Source: Platycnemis pennipes
Lineage: Eukaryota; Arthropoda; Insecta; Odonata; Platycnemididae
Length of the DNA: 64,000 nt
Assembly (NCBI GenBank): GCA_933228895.1
Contig: OW121856.1
Location: 106,863,027 to 106,927,026 of the forward strand
Reading direction: 5' to 3'
Every line of letters starts with the position of its first letter. Position 1 is the stretch's first letter. The notes below the pieces were generated by a model that was not told the DNA's origin, did not search any database, and saw nothing but the letters and a program-made list of their open reading frames with translations. This document shows positions 10,117 to 21,889 of the stretch, piece by piece. A program made the translations under genes and the position numbers.

Positions 10117-13100
10117 AGATAACCCTTATAATTCTGAGCAACACTGCATTCTAACCTCCCTGGGAATAGCAGAACATTATATCGGTCAAGCACAAATACA
10201 TAAAATCCTATGGCCATTCCATTGATCTATACTTACAAAATCAATAACTGTATTGTCTTTTGTAAAAATGCAGTTAATATCAAATAATTGGAATGCAAAT
10301 ATGTATAACCAAAGGGGCATTGAAATTCAATTTCAATAAAAATGACATCATGCAATCTGCTGTTAAGATATCACACAAGCCGTCCTGCATCAGTGATGAG
10401 AGGAAAATTGAAAACACTTTCAATTTCATAAATTTATTCAAAATACAATGCAAAATGACAAATACATATGAAGATAGGAATAAACTTCACTATTATACTA
10501 CAGGCAGTTAGACATAACCACTGTTCATGATCCTGTATACAAGTGCAAGAAATAAAGCATTCCTAGTGAGATCTAATGTCATTTACACTGGCCAATTTAT
10601 TTAAAAAAAAACTCAGGACATGTATACCACCTTGGCCTAGCGTTTCCTACATTCAAAGCATATTGATGACACCATTTGAGCAGTTGGTCAAAACTAGCTA
10701 TCTCAAGCCAGTCCTGGGTAGTCGTGCACATGTCGTGTACAACAACGCAGAAGGCCACACCAATTAAAAAAAGTTCATTCAACGTTAGATGGTATCAAAC
10801 AAAATCTTGACTTAAATAATGATTTTACTTATCCTACCAGCAAAATATTAGGAGAACATAAAACATAAGGTAGATACATACAATGTACATTTATTTACAT
10901 TAACTTGATGAAACAAGGAGTCATCTTGCCCTAAAATCAAACTTGTGCTACATATGTGGAATCTCCGCAGCCACCGATACATTCACAAAAGAACCAATCG
11001 AACACATAACAATACATACGAGGTAGCAGTTTCAAAGAGACTAACAATCTTCTGGGCATTAGGATAGACTTTTTAAAATTTTCAAAACATATCCTCAGAA
11101 ATAATTTTGTAAACCTTTCAAATATAATTATTAAATGATTAGAAATAACACTTTTTCCAAAATAAATTAAGTGCTTCAACGAACTATCAGCACTGGAAGA
11201 ACAATTATGTATTTTTTAAGTTTTATGCAAGTGATCTACCCTTCACATGATCCCATTATGTTATTTACATTTCAACGAAATCAATGTTCAGTTCATTGTT
11301 AACAATTTAATTCCTAATCAAGTATTATTTACAATCAATAAATAGGATTTGCAAAGTAATCAACTGGAATACTTGCTACAAATGATGAATAGAAGTCGAA
11401 AGCATGCAGATATTTCCGCACGAGTTTATTTCTTCGATTCACCGACATTGTGGTGAGAGTGAATCTGATGACCATCTCATTCCACAAATACGAAGCATGA
11501 ACTTCAAAGAAATTTGGCCCGGGCAGAGGTGAAGTGGAAAGGAAACTGATGCGGTCAATACGCATTCTGAAGGTAGGGCTTTCCATTGGTGTTCAAGGCA
11601 CGTCGCGTCAACAAAAGTGAAAGGAGGCTCTTGATTGGAGGAGGATTCGATTGCTGCTCATGCACTCACACGCAACAGTGAAAAGATTTCTCTTTGGTAT
11701 AAAATCTATTCAGGCTATTTCAGCTCATACAGCAATAAGACATTTACCTCATAGCCATACATATCCCAAACATACAGTTTTTCAAGCACATACCACCAAA
11801 AAGCTAAAAACACCATGAGTAGATGAATTTTTAGATGAAACCAAATTTTTTATCATCAAAGTAAGACAATGAGAAATTGAGGGTCACATACCAAGTTATC
11901 GTTATGTACATAAAAATGCAAAATCTCACCCATAACAATTTAATATATAGTAATGTACAATTATAAATATAGAATGTCCGTCATAATATTCTTATGATTT
12001 CATGGCATTATTTTACTGATGACACATCTACATGAATATATATGTCCACAATACTTCCCATACTTTAATGTACAATCTTTATCACATGACTACACAAAAA
12101 CCCTACTAACCTATTATCGGACAGCACACATGACAAAGCAAACTGAGGACATCATTGAAGAGTGAAAACGTGCACAATGCCATCGCTTACTCACTCAGCT
12201 CGGCTTAATCGTACATTCAGCAGTGAGTACATCAGTTGCACACAATGTCCCACCTCCCCAGGGAATAGTTCTCCAAATCAGCAGAAGGAGGCTATACTCT
12301 GGAACTAGAAATGAAGCTTCCGTGGATGTGACATTATTGATGCAGCCAGGAACCAAAAAAGTCACGATGCAACAATTATAGAGTTAGTTCCTCCTCGTCC
12401 TTCCAGTGAAAAAACTCCACTCAGATGGCACATGCGCTTGCGCACTGGACTCACCCCATCTGCACACACAAATTATTGAACATAAATTGTGCCAACTCAG
12501 AGAATCAATACACCCCAAAAATCTTCTTACTCCTATTATCCTAAAGAACTCATTATTTAAAGACTTTCTTGTGCAAATACAGGGAATTACTTTCTTTAAT
12601 ATTAAGACTAGTTTTTGCTTTCAACAGAGGCTATTGACTTACATGTAACTTCTCACCTCACTCGAATAAAATAACAAATTTACAACTCCTAGTATGTTGT
12701 CTCTCCCCGTAATACAATGTGCTTTATTTAAAAAATATTTACATGATAATACACACATCATATCAAAAGGATAAGATTTTCCAAAGATAAATATGCAATA
12801 AACACAGGTTGAAATAAATATGTATGCACTTCTCTCTGTAGATTAACACTGAAAGGCTACTGTATTGTTGGAATTAATTTTGCAGATAACTGAATGAATA
12901 ATAAATAACACTGACATTCCTTAATACTACAATTTCTTTCACATTTCCAAGGCCCCACCAGTCCCACTGTGGTTAATTCCATTAAAGCCTTACCATCATT
13001 TGCACCATCCTCAAATTCAAATATTCTTAAATAAAATCGATGGTTCGCAAGGCAAATATTCTTGCATCTTGGCTGCGCAAGTCAAGAGTCTGAGTTGTTG

Positions 13101-16100
13101 CAAGTCTTAAATATTCACTTGAACATTTTCAGCAGTTCACTATCAAGACACAACAAACAATGCTGATGTGACCTCATTTCAAACACATGGGCAGAAACAT
13201 GATAAAAGAAAGATTATTGGTAGAGAGAGCCTCTGTAACATGGAAAGAGCCCACAACTTTGTTTTTTCTTAAATGCAGCCGGGGCTGGCTCTTGCCTACT
13301 ACCCATCTATGCGTGTCGTCTAGCAGTTCCCTCATCAAGGACATGCCCAGGGAAACACGACATCCACCAATGAATTACTCGGAGTAAAGAGTGAAATAGA
13401 CGATGAGAGCGGTCCTCCCCCAGAATGATAAGCAACTCTGCCCTGCTATCAATCTAGTTCTCGAATATTTGCAGCTAAACATGTAACAGCTGACTAGTAA
13501 CTGCAAAAAGTCAAGTTTGCGACTGATCAATGATTATCCTGATTTCAAGTGATAGGCATACTACCAGGAGTACAATAAACCAAGAGTACAGCTTGGGCAT
13601 TTACAAAGTGGCTGCGGAAATGGAGTCCACTTCACTCTTCGAAATATCAAAAGAGTGACTGTGGGCCTCACAAGGCACCAATCATGGAATGATAAACCAA
13701 ACAAACCCATCTGCGAGAGATGGGTTCATCCAGAGAGTGCCCATTGGCCGTTTGGAAAATAAGACAGACGTTGTGGATGCATTAGGCCTTTGCACCTGAA
13801 ATTTGTCCCTAAAATACAACAGCATTCAATGACTCCCATTCAATTTTGCACTCTCCTGTTCCTTCAACCAAGGAACACTGCAAGGGAAACAGATGAATAA
13901 AGAGTGGCTTCAACGCTTAAGCTCATGCCAGGAATGTCACAAGCAACAAATGCAGAGTGCAACGGCTGAGAGCACATTCAACCTCCTCTCTCCCACTAAC
14001 GGCAAAGTCACTCTCTCTACAAGTTACAGGGTTCAAACATTATGAGTCAATCATAGATAGACTCAAGGTAATCTAATTTTGTTTTTAGCAAAAAATGAAG
14101 CTGGAGAGCCTTGGTTTCACCCTAAAATATTATCCAATGGGATTCCAAATGAGGCTACTTCACAATGAAGCCAGTCACAATGATAACAGCCACACACATT
14201 AACACCAAGTGCATACTCTCTTAAGCACTTTCCACTCGTTCCAAAACACAGCCACAACTCAAGTTGCAGCTAACAAGGAGATGACTCCTTTTGGGAAATA
14301 CGCCACCCACGGATTTCCTCTTCCTCATGACTGAATTATTACTAGCCACAACCGCTGAGAGCCTGATGGGCCTCTTTAAGCCCCTAACAATACAGTCAGC
14401 GAGAGTTCGGCAAAGACAAAAATAACAAAAAGACAACATGAAATGCAACTCGCCCAGTTTCCTGGAGCATGCCGTGACAGTAGAAATTACATAGCACACA
14501 CACACTTATTGGAATGTTCCCTCCAAACATATCACTAAAATTTCACTCTGCATCCTGTAGGAGGAATTATCACAAATCATATGGCGTATGGAGAAATTTT
14601 AGGAGCTATTACCACAGAAACTTCTTAACACATTCTGAAAAATGTGATTTGGATCCAATTACAAAGCACCTAAAATACAACTCTGAGGGAACTTCAGACA
14701 TTCAAAGGAAAAAGAAAACTAGGTGACTACAGATTTTCATTCCTCCTCTCCAGGTAATTCTCAGAGTAATGTGAAATTTTCAATGGCATCAGAATGATAT
14801 GGACAGCTTTCGAGCATGGGTGCGTGCATTATATACAAACCTAATTACCATGAATATCTCCTAATGACATATTTTTCCATATCCTTCCACTACCAAAAGT
14901 TAAGCACCATAAAATTAACAACTCATTATTTAAAAAAAACATCCGGCGATGCAAGTGCTTCCCACAGACGAGAGTGTGCCTCCCCCACACACATTCTGCA
15001 CACCTGAGAGCTCCAATTCATGACTCTGCTGGTGGATGATGCACCCCCTCCCCCCACACCATGGCGCGCGCAAACGTCCTCTCTCCCTTTCGATGCACTC
15101 CCTCCAGAAGGGAACCAAAGTCCGCCATTACTCCTGCAGGCAGAACAAATGCCACACTGCGGCCCCTTGAATCAATCTCCGCGTCCCCCTTCAAGCCACG
15201 CACAAGGCACAAGGTGGTCACCACAACTGTGAGTGGGGGGAGAAAAGATCAATGTGCTTCCACCCTCCACTCTGCATAAACACGCGCAAACACACGCACT
15301 GCCACACGTTATGCGTGCCTGAAACTCAACTCGTGTGGCTTTTGGGCACCACGACGAATGCCAAGACTTGATGGTCACAATCTCATGCTGCTCACAGCTG
15401 CTGTCAACGCAATGCCCCCTCCTGTTGGCAATTCTCATTTTGACATTTAAGACGAATGGTAGATAATCAGACATAAGCCAACGGCATTGCCACTGTCATA
15501 TCTGACATTTGACCTGAGTGCAGGACTGAAAATGCTCCACCATGCATGCAAGAGAGAGCCACTGCAGAATATTACGCACTTTGGGTGATACTCTGCGGGA
15601 GAATGTGATGCACTACATCAAAGTGCTCAAGCGTGGGCTTGCAATCACCTTGGAGGGTCAAATAAAAGAAACCAGAGGGGAATGGAGAAATGTCACACCC
15701 ACCGTTATATGCACTACCAACACTAGGTTTTCAGAGATGCAAATTTTATCATTGAAATTCCCATCAGTAGCACAAAATGAAAGTTCTTGTTTCAAATGCC
15801 CAGATGCTCAGGATAGCATCCTGATCAATATCTTTTCACTACACACACTATTTTCTGGTGCGTAAGACAAACAGGCAACAAACTCTGTAAAAACAAATAA
15901 TATTTCAGAACCAGTCCTTAACTTTTGTGGAAAAATTTAAGCACTCATTACCGAATAACATACGTAAATATGGCCAAAAGTAAAATTGGTGTTTTTTTTT
16001 TTGATTGGGAAGATAACTGGAATTGTTTTCACTGGCTACCACAGAGGGAGTCTTTAGGCCAAATTCGAGACCGAGATTAAACAAATGCAATGGAGGAAGA

Positions 16101-16687
16101 TTTTTAGGGCAATTCTTTTTGGGGAAAAAAGACACGTCTTATGTCCTGGGAAACACAGAATTCTCAAGTAGCTCAAAAACCTCATCATTTGAAGGGAAGA
16201 AAACGCACGAATTTCAGGCGGCAGATCAAGCACGTATTTCATACTGATGAAACAGTATTACCAACACTAGATTTCCCTGGGAAGTGGTCCACTGTAGCAA
16301 GCATACGGTTGACGATGTGTAATCGAATGGAATCAATGCACATATGAAATGATGACAGGCTGGCACAACACCCTCCAGGGGTCGTCAGATGTGAATCGAT
16401 CTTCAAATGGGGAGCTCTCAGAGTGTGCGCACATAGAGTCAGTCCATTCCTGTATCCCGGGGAGGGGCGACCCCAAAAAATAGTCGGGGCACTGCTTCTC
16501 ACGCACACATCAGCTTGCGCCCACTCCTCGCTGTGCGCAGGCAGGCAGGAGGAGAGTCAGGCACGCACTCGTGTGGATTGCCACCCTAAACACCAACTCC
16601 CCTCACCCTCTCCCTCCCTCCAACCAAGTCTCTGTAACTTACTTTTAGGAACTGGGTGCAGAGAGGCGCGTCGTCCACTGCCATAAG
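10117..16687 (-). other. Candidate long 3' UTR of enabled, then unassigned downstream sequence
   Basis: No coding frame, retroelement or repeat that I recognise lies in this 6.6 kb, in contrast to the rest of the window. It begins directly after the ena stop codon on the minus strand. The first canonical AATAAA on that strand after the stop is at 12,728-12,723, so a 3' UTR of about 4 kb is possible. Further AATAAA copies follow near 11,430, 10,890, 10,595 and 10,435. A small peptide frame at 11,335-11,586 (minus) has a faint resemblance to a LINE C-terminus (FFEVHASYLWNE) but is too weak to call. The real transcript end cannot be read from sequence alone. Confidence 0.35.
12723..12728 (-). 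promoter_or_regulatory. First canonical AATAAA after the ena stop (possible poly(A) signal)
   Basis: Scanning the minus strand from the stop at 16,688, this is the first exact AATAAA found. Use is unproven, since variant hexamers such as ATTAAA (about 12,600) are also nearby. Confidence 0.25.
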
Positions 16688-16716
16688 TTACCTCCTGTTC
16701 AATTCCATCTTGATGG
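16688..16716 (-). CDS. ena: Enabled, last coding exon (final eight codons and stop)
   Basis: On the minus strand a strong acceptor, TCTCTCCTTCTTGCAG, is followed by two bases that complete an Ala codon and then IKMELNRR and TAA. The preceding exon ends in phase 1 after DIID plus G, so the joined end reads DIIDAIKMELNRR. That matches the end of the Ena/VASP EVH2 tetramerisation coil, where other members end with similar AI(R/K)xEL(N/S) sequences. The exon is only 29 coding bases and is recognised because phase, splice site and protein end all agree. It is separated from the previous exon by a 9.5-kb intron full of mobile elements. Confidence 0.88.
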
Positions 16717-16981
16717 CTGCAAGAAGGAGAGATTGGATTACATGAGGGTGTGCCTCCAAAGCACCAAGCACCAAGGCGTGGTGAACATAATGTCAGCTCA
16801 ATGAATTCACTGCACCTCTCTCTTTGCAGTCTCTGCTTATTGCATTCCAATATTGTTGGACTATAATATGGGATTTAATATTGTTACCTTTCGTTTATAT
16901 TAATGTGCTGTCATCCTGTTATGCAATTAATGTCATGATTCTGGATATGTATTAATCATGTACAATCATTTGTGTTCCTAA

Positions 16982-17012
16982 GGGACGAAACCGTCCCGGA
17001 ATAATAATAAAA
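16982..17012 (+). repeat. Hairpin plus AATAATAATAAAA tail, 3' end of a LINE or SINE
   Basis: GGGACGAAACCGTCCC folds into a short stem (16,982-16,997) and is followed at once by AATAATAATAAAA. This is the usual look of the 3' terminus of a CR1/Jockey-type element inserted on the plus strand. The preceding 150 bases carry no frame, so the copy is either severely 5'-truncated or a SINE sharing that tail. Confidence 0.5.
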
Positions 17013-17306
17013 TTCTCTTCTATTCTACACCTCAGTCTACCAAATGACTCAGCGCCAACAAAGTTAATTCAATTGAAAGCACATTCGCTTGGAGATGTGA
17101 AATCCTGACGACACCATTTAAAGCCAATCTTGGCAAAAACAAGCTTCTTCCTCTTCACCACAAACGTCCGTTCACCGGAATGGGGACAAAGAGCACAGCA
17201 CTGCATTCGGTTCCATTCCACCTGACCCATCCCAACACGCCCCTGCTAACACACAGACTCAACATTGGCCTTTGCCTTTCAGAAAGCAGCCGACAACCTT
17301 ACCTGC

Positions 17307-17412
17307 ATAGTAAATAAAATAATTACTTCGTAAGATTCCTCAATTTTATTTTTCACCGACCAGACCTAAATAAATTTGTGGAATCTTACCAAGTAATCAT
17401 TTTATTTACTAT
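17307..17412. mobile_element. Short foldback (MITE-like), arms about 42 bp
   Basis: The left arm 17,307-17,348 (ATAGTAAATAAAATAATTAC then TTCGTAAGATTCC) pairs with 17,371-17,412 with few mismatches round a short loop. A direct repeat CTTACCTGCATA occurs at 17,298-17,309 and 17,456-17,467, bracketing the hairpin plus about 45 further bases. Whether the 12-bp repeat is a target duplication or part of the surrounding piggyBac element is unclear. Confidence 0.6.
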
Positions 17413-17464
17413 CATGCGGTTCCACCAAGTGAAGACTGAGGATTTCCTCTTTACTCTTACCTGC

Positions 17465-17880
17465 ATACGTACTTGATTGAAAGAAAACGACATAACAAGT
17501 GGAATATGAAGTTGTTTAGGAGATTATTGAATATAGCAGTCCTAAATTCTTATGTTATTCACAGGGAAAATGCGAATAAAAAATTAGACCACCTATCCCT
17601 TCGTATACAGCTGGTTGAGGAAATATTTTCGAAATATGCTACTGTTGGCAGACAATGTGCACCAGGCCATCACTCTTTAGATAATTTAGTTCCACAGCTT
17701 ACAGAGAGACATTTCCTGAGGAGGATTCCCACAACTGGGAAGAAAGCAAAGCCCCAAAAGAGGTGTGCAGTGTGTACAAAGCACGGGAAAAGAAGAGACA
17801 GTGTTAACAGGTGTGAATCGTGAGTAGTAGGTTTGTGCTTGGATTGCTTCGAACCTTATCATACGAAGCAGAATTACTAA
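17465..17880 (+). pseudogene. piggyBac-type transposase, C-terminal fragment
   Basis: The frame reads KWNMKLFRRLLNIAVLNSYV, then LSLRIQLVEEIFSKY, and RHFLRRIPTTGKKAKPQKRC followed by AVCTKHGKRR. This is the order at the end of piggyBac (DDE_Tnp_1_7/PGBD) transposases: the last helices of the catalytic domain, then the C-terminal Cys-rich zinc-binding domain. After a stop (17,821-17,823) the same frame continues GLCLDCFEPYHT, giving the remaining Cys/His ligands, so one nonsense mutation interrupts the zinc domain. The catalytic DDD part upstream is absent, and no TTAA-flanked ends were found. It is a dead remnant. Confidence 0.88.
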
Positions 17881-18104
17881 GGTAATGTCATATAAATATA
17901 ATACCTTACTAGCATTTTAGACCACAAAACATGTATTTCTGCTTAAAATGAATAGGACAATCTTTCAGAGCCGAAGAAAGAGACGATGTTATGACTTTTT
18001 ATGTTATCGATACGGGTAATCATACCGAAAGTAACCGTACGATTACGAAGTTCATACAATTTTATACGAAACTTAAGTATTTCACTATTGATAAAATGCA
18101 TAGT

Positions 18105-18335
18105 ATGTACAGCTACTTACAAAAAATTCGTAGCACTTCCCTACGCAACCCGCTCAACAGGCTCTTTAATTCCTCGATGTGACAACACTGTCACCGATTC
18201 GACTGCCGAACGCCTATCGCGTCTGGTTGACGATCTCAGAAGCAGGAGCACCCGAATGAACCATGACCTGGCAAAGCAAGGCCCCGTGATACAGGGGGTT
18301 GGAAGCTCACCGGCGGCGAGTAAGATTTTCTTTCC
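18105..18335 (+). repeat. Outer left arm of a large interrupted inverted repeat
   Basis: This block, starting ATGTACAGCTACTTACAAAAAA, matches the reverse complement of 20,790-21,021 over about 230 bases with moderate divergence and small gaps. It contains ACGCAACCCG, GACAACACTGTC and AGCTCACCGG. Both copies are partly open but show no known protein. The pair is centred on the 19,609-20,549 foldback, so the whole may be one foldback with an insertion of about 1 kb in the left arm. Confidence 0.7.
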
Positions 18336-19319
18336 CAAAACAACTGACGAATGCCTTTCGCAATGCGGACCACCGTCGTGCCTCTCCATCTTGCTCGCTG
18401 ACCATGCAAGCACAGAATTTAGGAACCCCAGTTTTCCAAATTACTACTAGTATTACTACTACTAGTAAGAGTTTATATGGCTGAACTGCTTTTCGAGGAA
18501 CACTCCGTGGACCATCCATTTCCGATTCGGCCTCATCGCACTGTCGTTCGCGGAAGTCGGGAAACCCCGCAGATTAATGTGTCGACTAAACCAAGCCTCA
18601 TAGATCTAACATGCAAGCCACCGCGAGGGTGCATGGCAGGAGGTGTTGCTGAGGAGTGGAATCTCACGGGCGAGGGGACGGTTTTTTATTCCTAAGATAA
18701 GTTTCCATTGCCTTCCAGCAGTGAAAACTGACATTTTCTTACTTAAGTAATGCTACTTGCCGTTATTGGGAAATTATGCTTTTTAATTCAATAGCATTAG
18801 CTAAAATTCACTTAGTTTGAAGGCGGCGAAGAGTCCTCGAAACAGTTTCAATGAAAGTAATCTCGACACATCAGCGATACTTTTCTATTCTACCTGAATA
18901 ATATGATTATGTTTTTCAACTTTATGAAAAAAATTTTCTATCGAGAATAAAAAATATTTTTTTTTCTATGGAAGCCACATGCAATGCCACACATCGAGAA
19001 ATATATATTCCTAGATCTGAATCATACACATTTCCCTTAAGGAGCTTTCATTGACACTGCCGAGAACATTTTTTTTTTTCAGACACGTAGTAGAACATGG
19101 GCATAACACCATGGAGCTTTTTTCTGGGCTACAACTCACAAATTCCCGAAAGAAAGTGAATGCGTATCATTTTAACTTATTTTTCATTGTTGCATTAGGC
19201 AAGGAAGATATTTTTCGAAATCACGTCGTGATGTTAACGAAATGAAAGACGATCAAAAATTAAAAATATAAAATACCAATGAAAACACAAGAAATGAAAG
19301 AAATCCAGGCGTGCAACTT

Positions 19320-19600
19320 TGTGAGCATTTGTAAGAAATTCCTTCACGCCTTACCCCAAGTCCTACGCATTGCATCCTCCGACGCACGGTCTGTGGACAT
19401 GTCCGAACACGAACAGCATCCCCAGTCTCTTCGGCAGTCAAAAAAGTATTTTCCCTTCCTTGGTCCACTATGCTCGCGTCTTCCTGAGAGGCGACTTTAG
19501 GTTTCCCTGAACCCGCATTTAATTTACCTGCAATCTCCCGAACTGGCATATTTGCCGTTAGTATTCCTGCCATTCGGTTTCTCCACCTACCGTCAACCAA
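19320..19600 (-). pseudogene. Tc1/mariner transposase, N-terminal DNA-binding fragment
   Basis: The minus-strand frame opens MVDGRWRNRMAGIL, then MPVREIAGKLN, PKVASQEDASIVDQ, ENTFLTAEETGD and PQTVRRRMQCVGLGVRR. The last parts resemble the second helix-turn-helix of Tc1-type transposases (usually xxEDRxIVR, NPFxTAxxI, VSxxTVRRRLxxxGL). The first helix-turn-helix is shortened by a deletion after GKLN. The catalytic DDE region is missing: the frame runs into unrelated sequence and stops at 19,253. It ends beside the left arm of the foldback (19,609). Confidence 0.75.
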
Positions 19601-19608
19601 AATATTGT

Positions 19609-20549
19609 GTGCACTCGAGTTTGAAGGGTGTTTACAAAGTTACCTAATAACAGAAAATTTAAAAATATTAATTTTTGTCGTTTAATTCTGCGCTAATGAA
19701 TGTAAAAATGCATTTCTAAAAAACCCTTCAGATTATTAAACCCAAATGATAACTCCATATAAACAAGAATGTTTTATGCATTTTCTATAAAGTTTAGAAT
19801 TTTAGCTGAAAAAGAAATGATACTGTAATCATATTTAATCAGAAGGCTTTTCTCCGCTTTAGGTGATCGAAAAAATACAATTTTAATTGCATCACAATCC
19901 TTAGATATCCTAATGTTATAATACATCGATGTTAATAACGTAATTTAATCAACTAATTTTATATCAGTTTAAATTTATGGCTTAGAATGAGACGGTTCAG
20001 CGTTTATTTGTTGCTGGGAAAGCCGTGTGACGTCGTTGCAACAAATAGCCGCAGACTTGTCTCACTCTGGCCCGTACAAATATAAACTGATATAAAATTA
20101 GTTGATTAAATTACGTTCTTAACAATGATGTATTATAACATTAGGATATCTAAGGATTGAAACGCAATTAAAATAGCATTTTTTCGACCACCCAGAGCCG
20201 AGAAAAACGTTTATGATAAAAATTATTTCAGTATCATTTCCTGATAGATAAAATACTGAAAGTAATAGAAAACACATAAAACATTCTTGTTTATATGGAA
20301 AATTTGTATTAAATAATTTGAACTGTTTTTGAGATATGTATAAGCTTTTATACTCGGTGTAATAGTTGAACACGTAAAAAACCGTCACTTTTTCCAATCA
20401 AACTTTAATAAGAAATACTTACAAAAATATAAGAAAGAAAATTAAAGTACCCAATTAGAATGTAGAATTCAATGACAAAAAATACTATATGATTAAAATT
20501 TCTTTATTTATTTTGGTTACTCGTAAACACCCTTCAAACTCGAGTGCAC
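19609..20549. repeat. Foldback element about 940 bp, arms to the centre
   Basis: The outermost 27 bases, 19,609-19,635, are perfectly inverted at 20,523-20,549 (GTGCACTCGAG..GGTGTTTAC). The arms then diverge but converge again: 19,760-19,800, 19,905-19,975 and the centre (TATTTGTTGC at 20,005-20,014 against GCAACAAATA at 20,038-20,047) pair well. Outside the 27-bp ends, about 35 further bases also pair (CCAAAATATT and CACCTA). It is an almost complete palindrome with no transposase, and arm divergence shows it is old or was gene-converted only near the centre. Confidence 0.85.
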
Positions 20550-20789
20550 ATAATATTTTGGTCGACAGTAGGTGTCAACTGCGGCATTCCTCTAGCGTAA
20601 CTAGCGCGCACCGTCAATGTGGATTATCGGCTTACTTTTCCTCCCAAAAACACACACTTCGCCGCTAACACCACATGCTGAATTGGGAACGAGATTAATA
20701 AATGGCAAGACATGTTCTCGCTCAAATCGGAACAGAGCATTTTAAACGCATAGCTACATCATATGCCCAGCTTTTGTTTCGAGGTAAGG

Positions 20790-21021
20790 AAACCCTCCCG
20801 GCCTGTGAGCTTCCAGTATCAAGTATGACGGGGCTTTGGGTCGCCAGCTCATGTTTCGCTCGGGCGCGTCTCATACCGAGATCTCCAGTCCGACGTAACT
20901 GCGTTCGGCCAACACCCGGCAGTCGAATACAGCGACAGTGTTGTCTCATCGCTGATTTTAAAGGTCTGTTGGCCGGGTTGCGTCGGGAAGTGGTAAGAAT
21001 TTTTTGTAAGTAGCTGTACAT
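20790..21021 (-). repeat. Outer right arm, partner of 18,105-18,335
   Basis: In reverse complement it repeats the left outer arm. The distance from the 27-bp inner end is only about 240 bases here but about 1.27 kb on the left, where the Tc1/mariner fragment sits. Confidence 0.7.
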
Positions 21022-21299
21022 TAAAGATCGATTAAAAATAAACAAAAAAATATAACACTTCAAAAACTTAAAAAGTATTCATTGTTTACAGAGAACGAAT
21101 AAAAACAATAAATTTGGATCCAATTCATTTAAAAATTTAGCGTATATTAAAACAGTTTTACAAAAGTTCACAAAAATTTTTAAAAAAGATTCATATCATA
21201 TCTTGAAAGTTAAAAATTATTGAATGATACAAGGACAAAAAGGTGAAGTAATTTAAATCTCCTCCGGCCAATGGGATTGGATTTAATTAAATGTCCTCC

Positions 21300-21650
21300 G
21301 TGGTTGAGGGGTTAACCGTTATATAGGATTTGGTTCTTTCCTGGCGAACTAATGCTGTAAATTCTTCGTGGGTGTTCCACCGGGTCAGATATTCTACTGC
21401 TGACATTTCAATGTATTACTCCACCATCTTCCTCAGGGCGTTTGATGCCGGGATAAGAATTGTCGCCCTTATATATATGCTCCCGATCGGATCAGGTGGC
21501 TCAAGATTGGCTCTTGTCTCTCTTCCTCCGTGCTTCTTTGATTTTGCGCATAATGGGCCTCCACGATTGGCTGAGAGCATACAGCATAAAGAGCATAGAG
21601 CTATCAGGGGGGATATATTCGGAGGAATACGGTAATAACCAATTGATGGA
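21300..21650 (-). mobile_element. Penelope-like terminal (pLTR-type) fragment
   Basis: On the minus strand the sequence carries CTGAGGAAGATGGTGGAGTA, then ACATTGAAATGTCAGCAG and a CCACCCGAAGAATTTACAGC-like end. This is a non-coding string of the kind I associate with the terminal repeats of Penelope-like elements in arthropods. No reverse transcriptase or GIY-YIG frame is attached, so this is a truncated terminus. Assignment rests on remembered sequence style and is only moderate. Confidence 0.45.
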
Positions 21651-21889
21651 CATGATATTTTGAATGAACTGAGATTACTTATTGAAATAACTGCCAGCGA
21701 GTGTGAAGATGTAACTGCAAAAATTCAGATGGCACCTCAAAATTAAAATGAATTTTTACCGATTAATTTATTTACTTACTCAATGCATTACATTAGGAAT
21801 AATGCCTGGTGGTAATGGTCAACAACTCACTTTACTTAAGAAGTAGAATTATTCTCAAATGAAACTTGCAACACATTGGAAAAAAAACT

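Noticed and set aside
14930..15474. Cluster of short frames on both strands in G+C-rich sequence
   Set aside because: All are about 60-100 codons, overlap each other, and contain no recognisable domain or splice arrangement.
18001..18519. Several overlapping frames of up to 149 codons
   Set aside because: The block is one arm of an inverted repeat and the partner arm does not keep the same frame, so no protein constraint is apparent.
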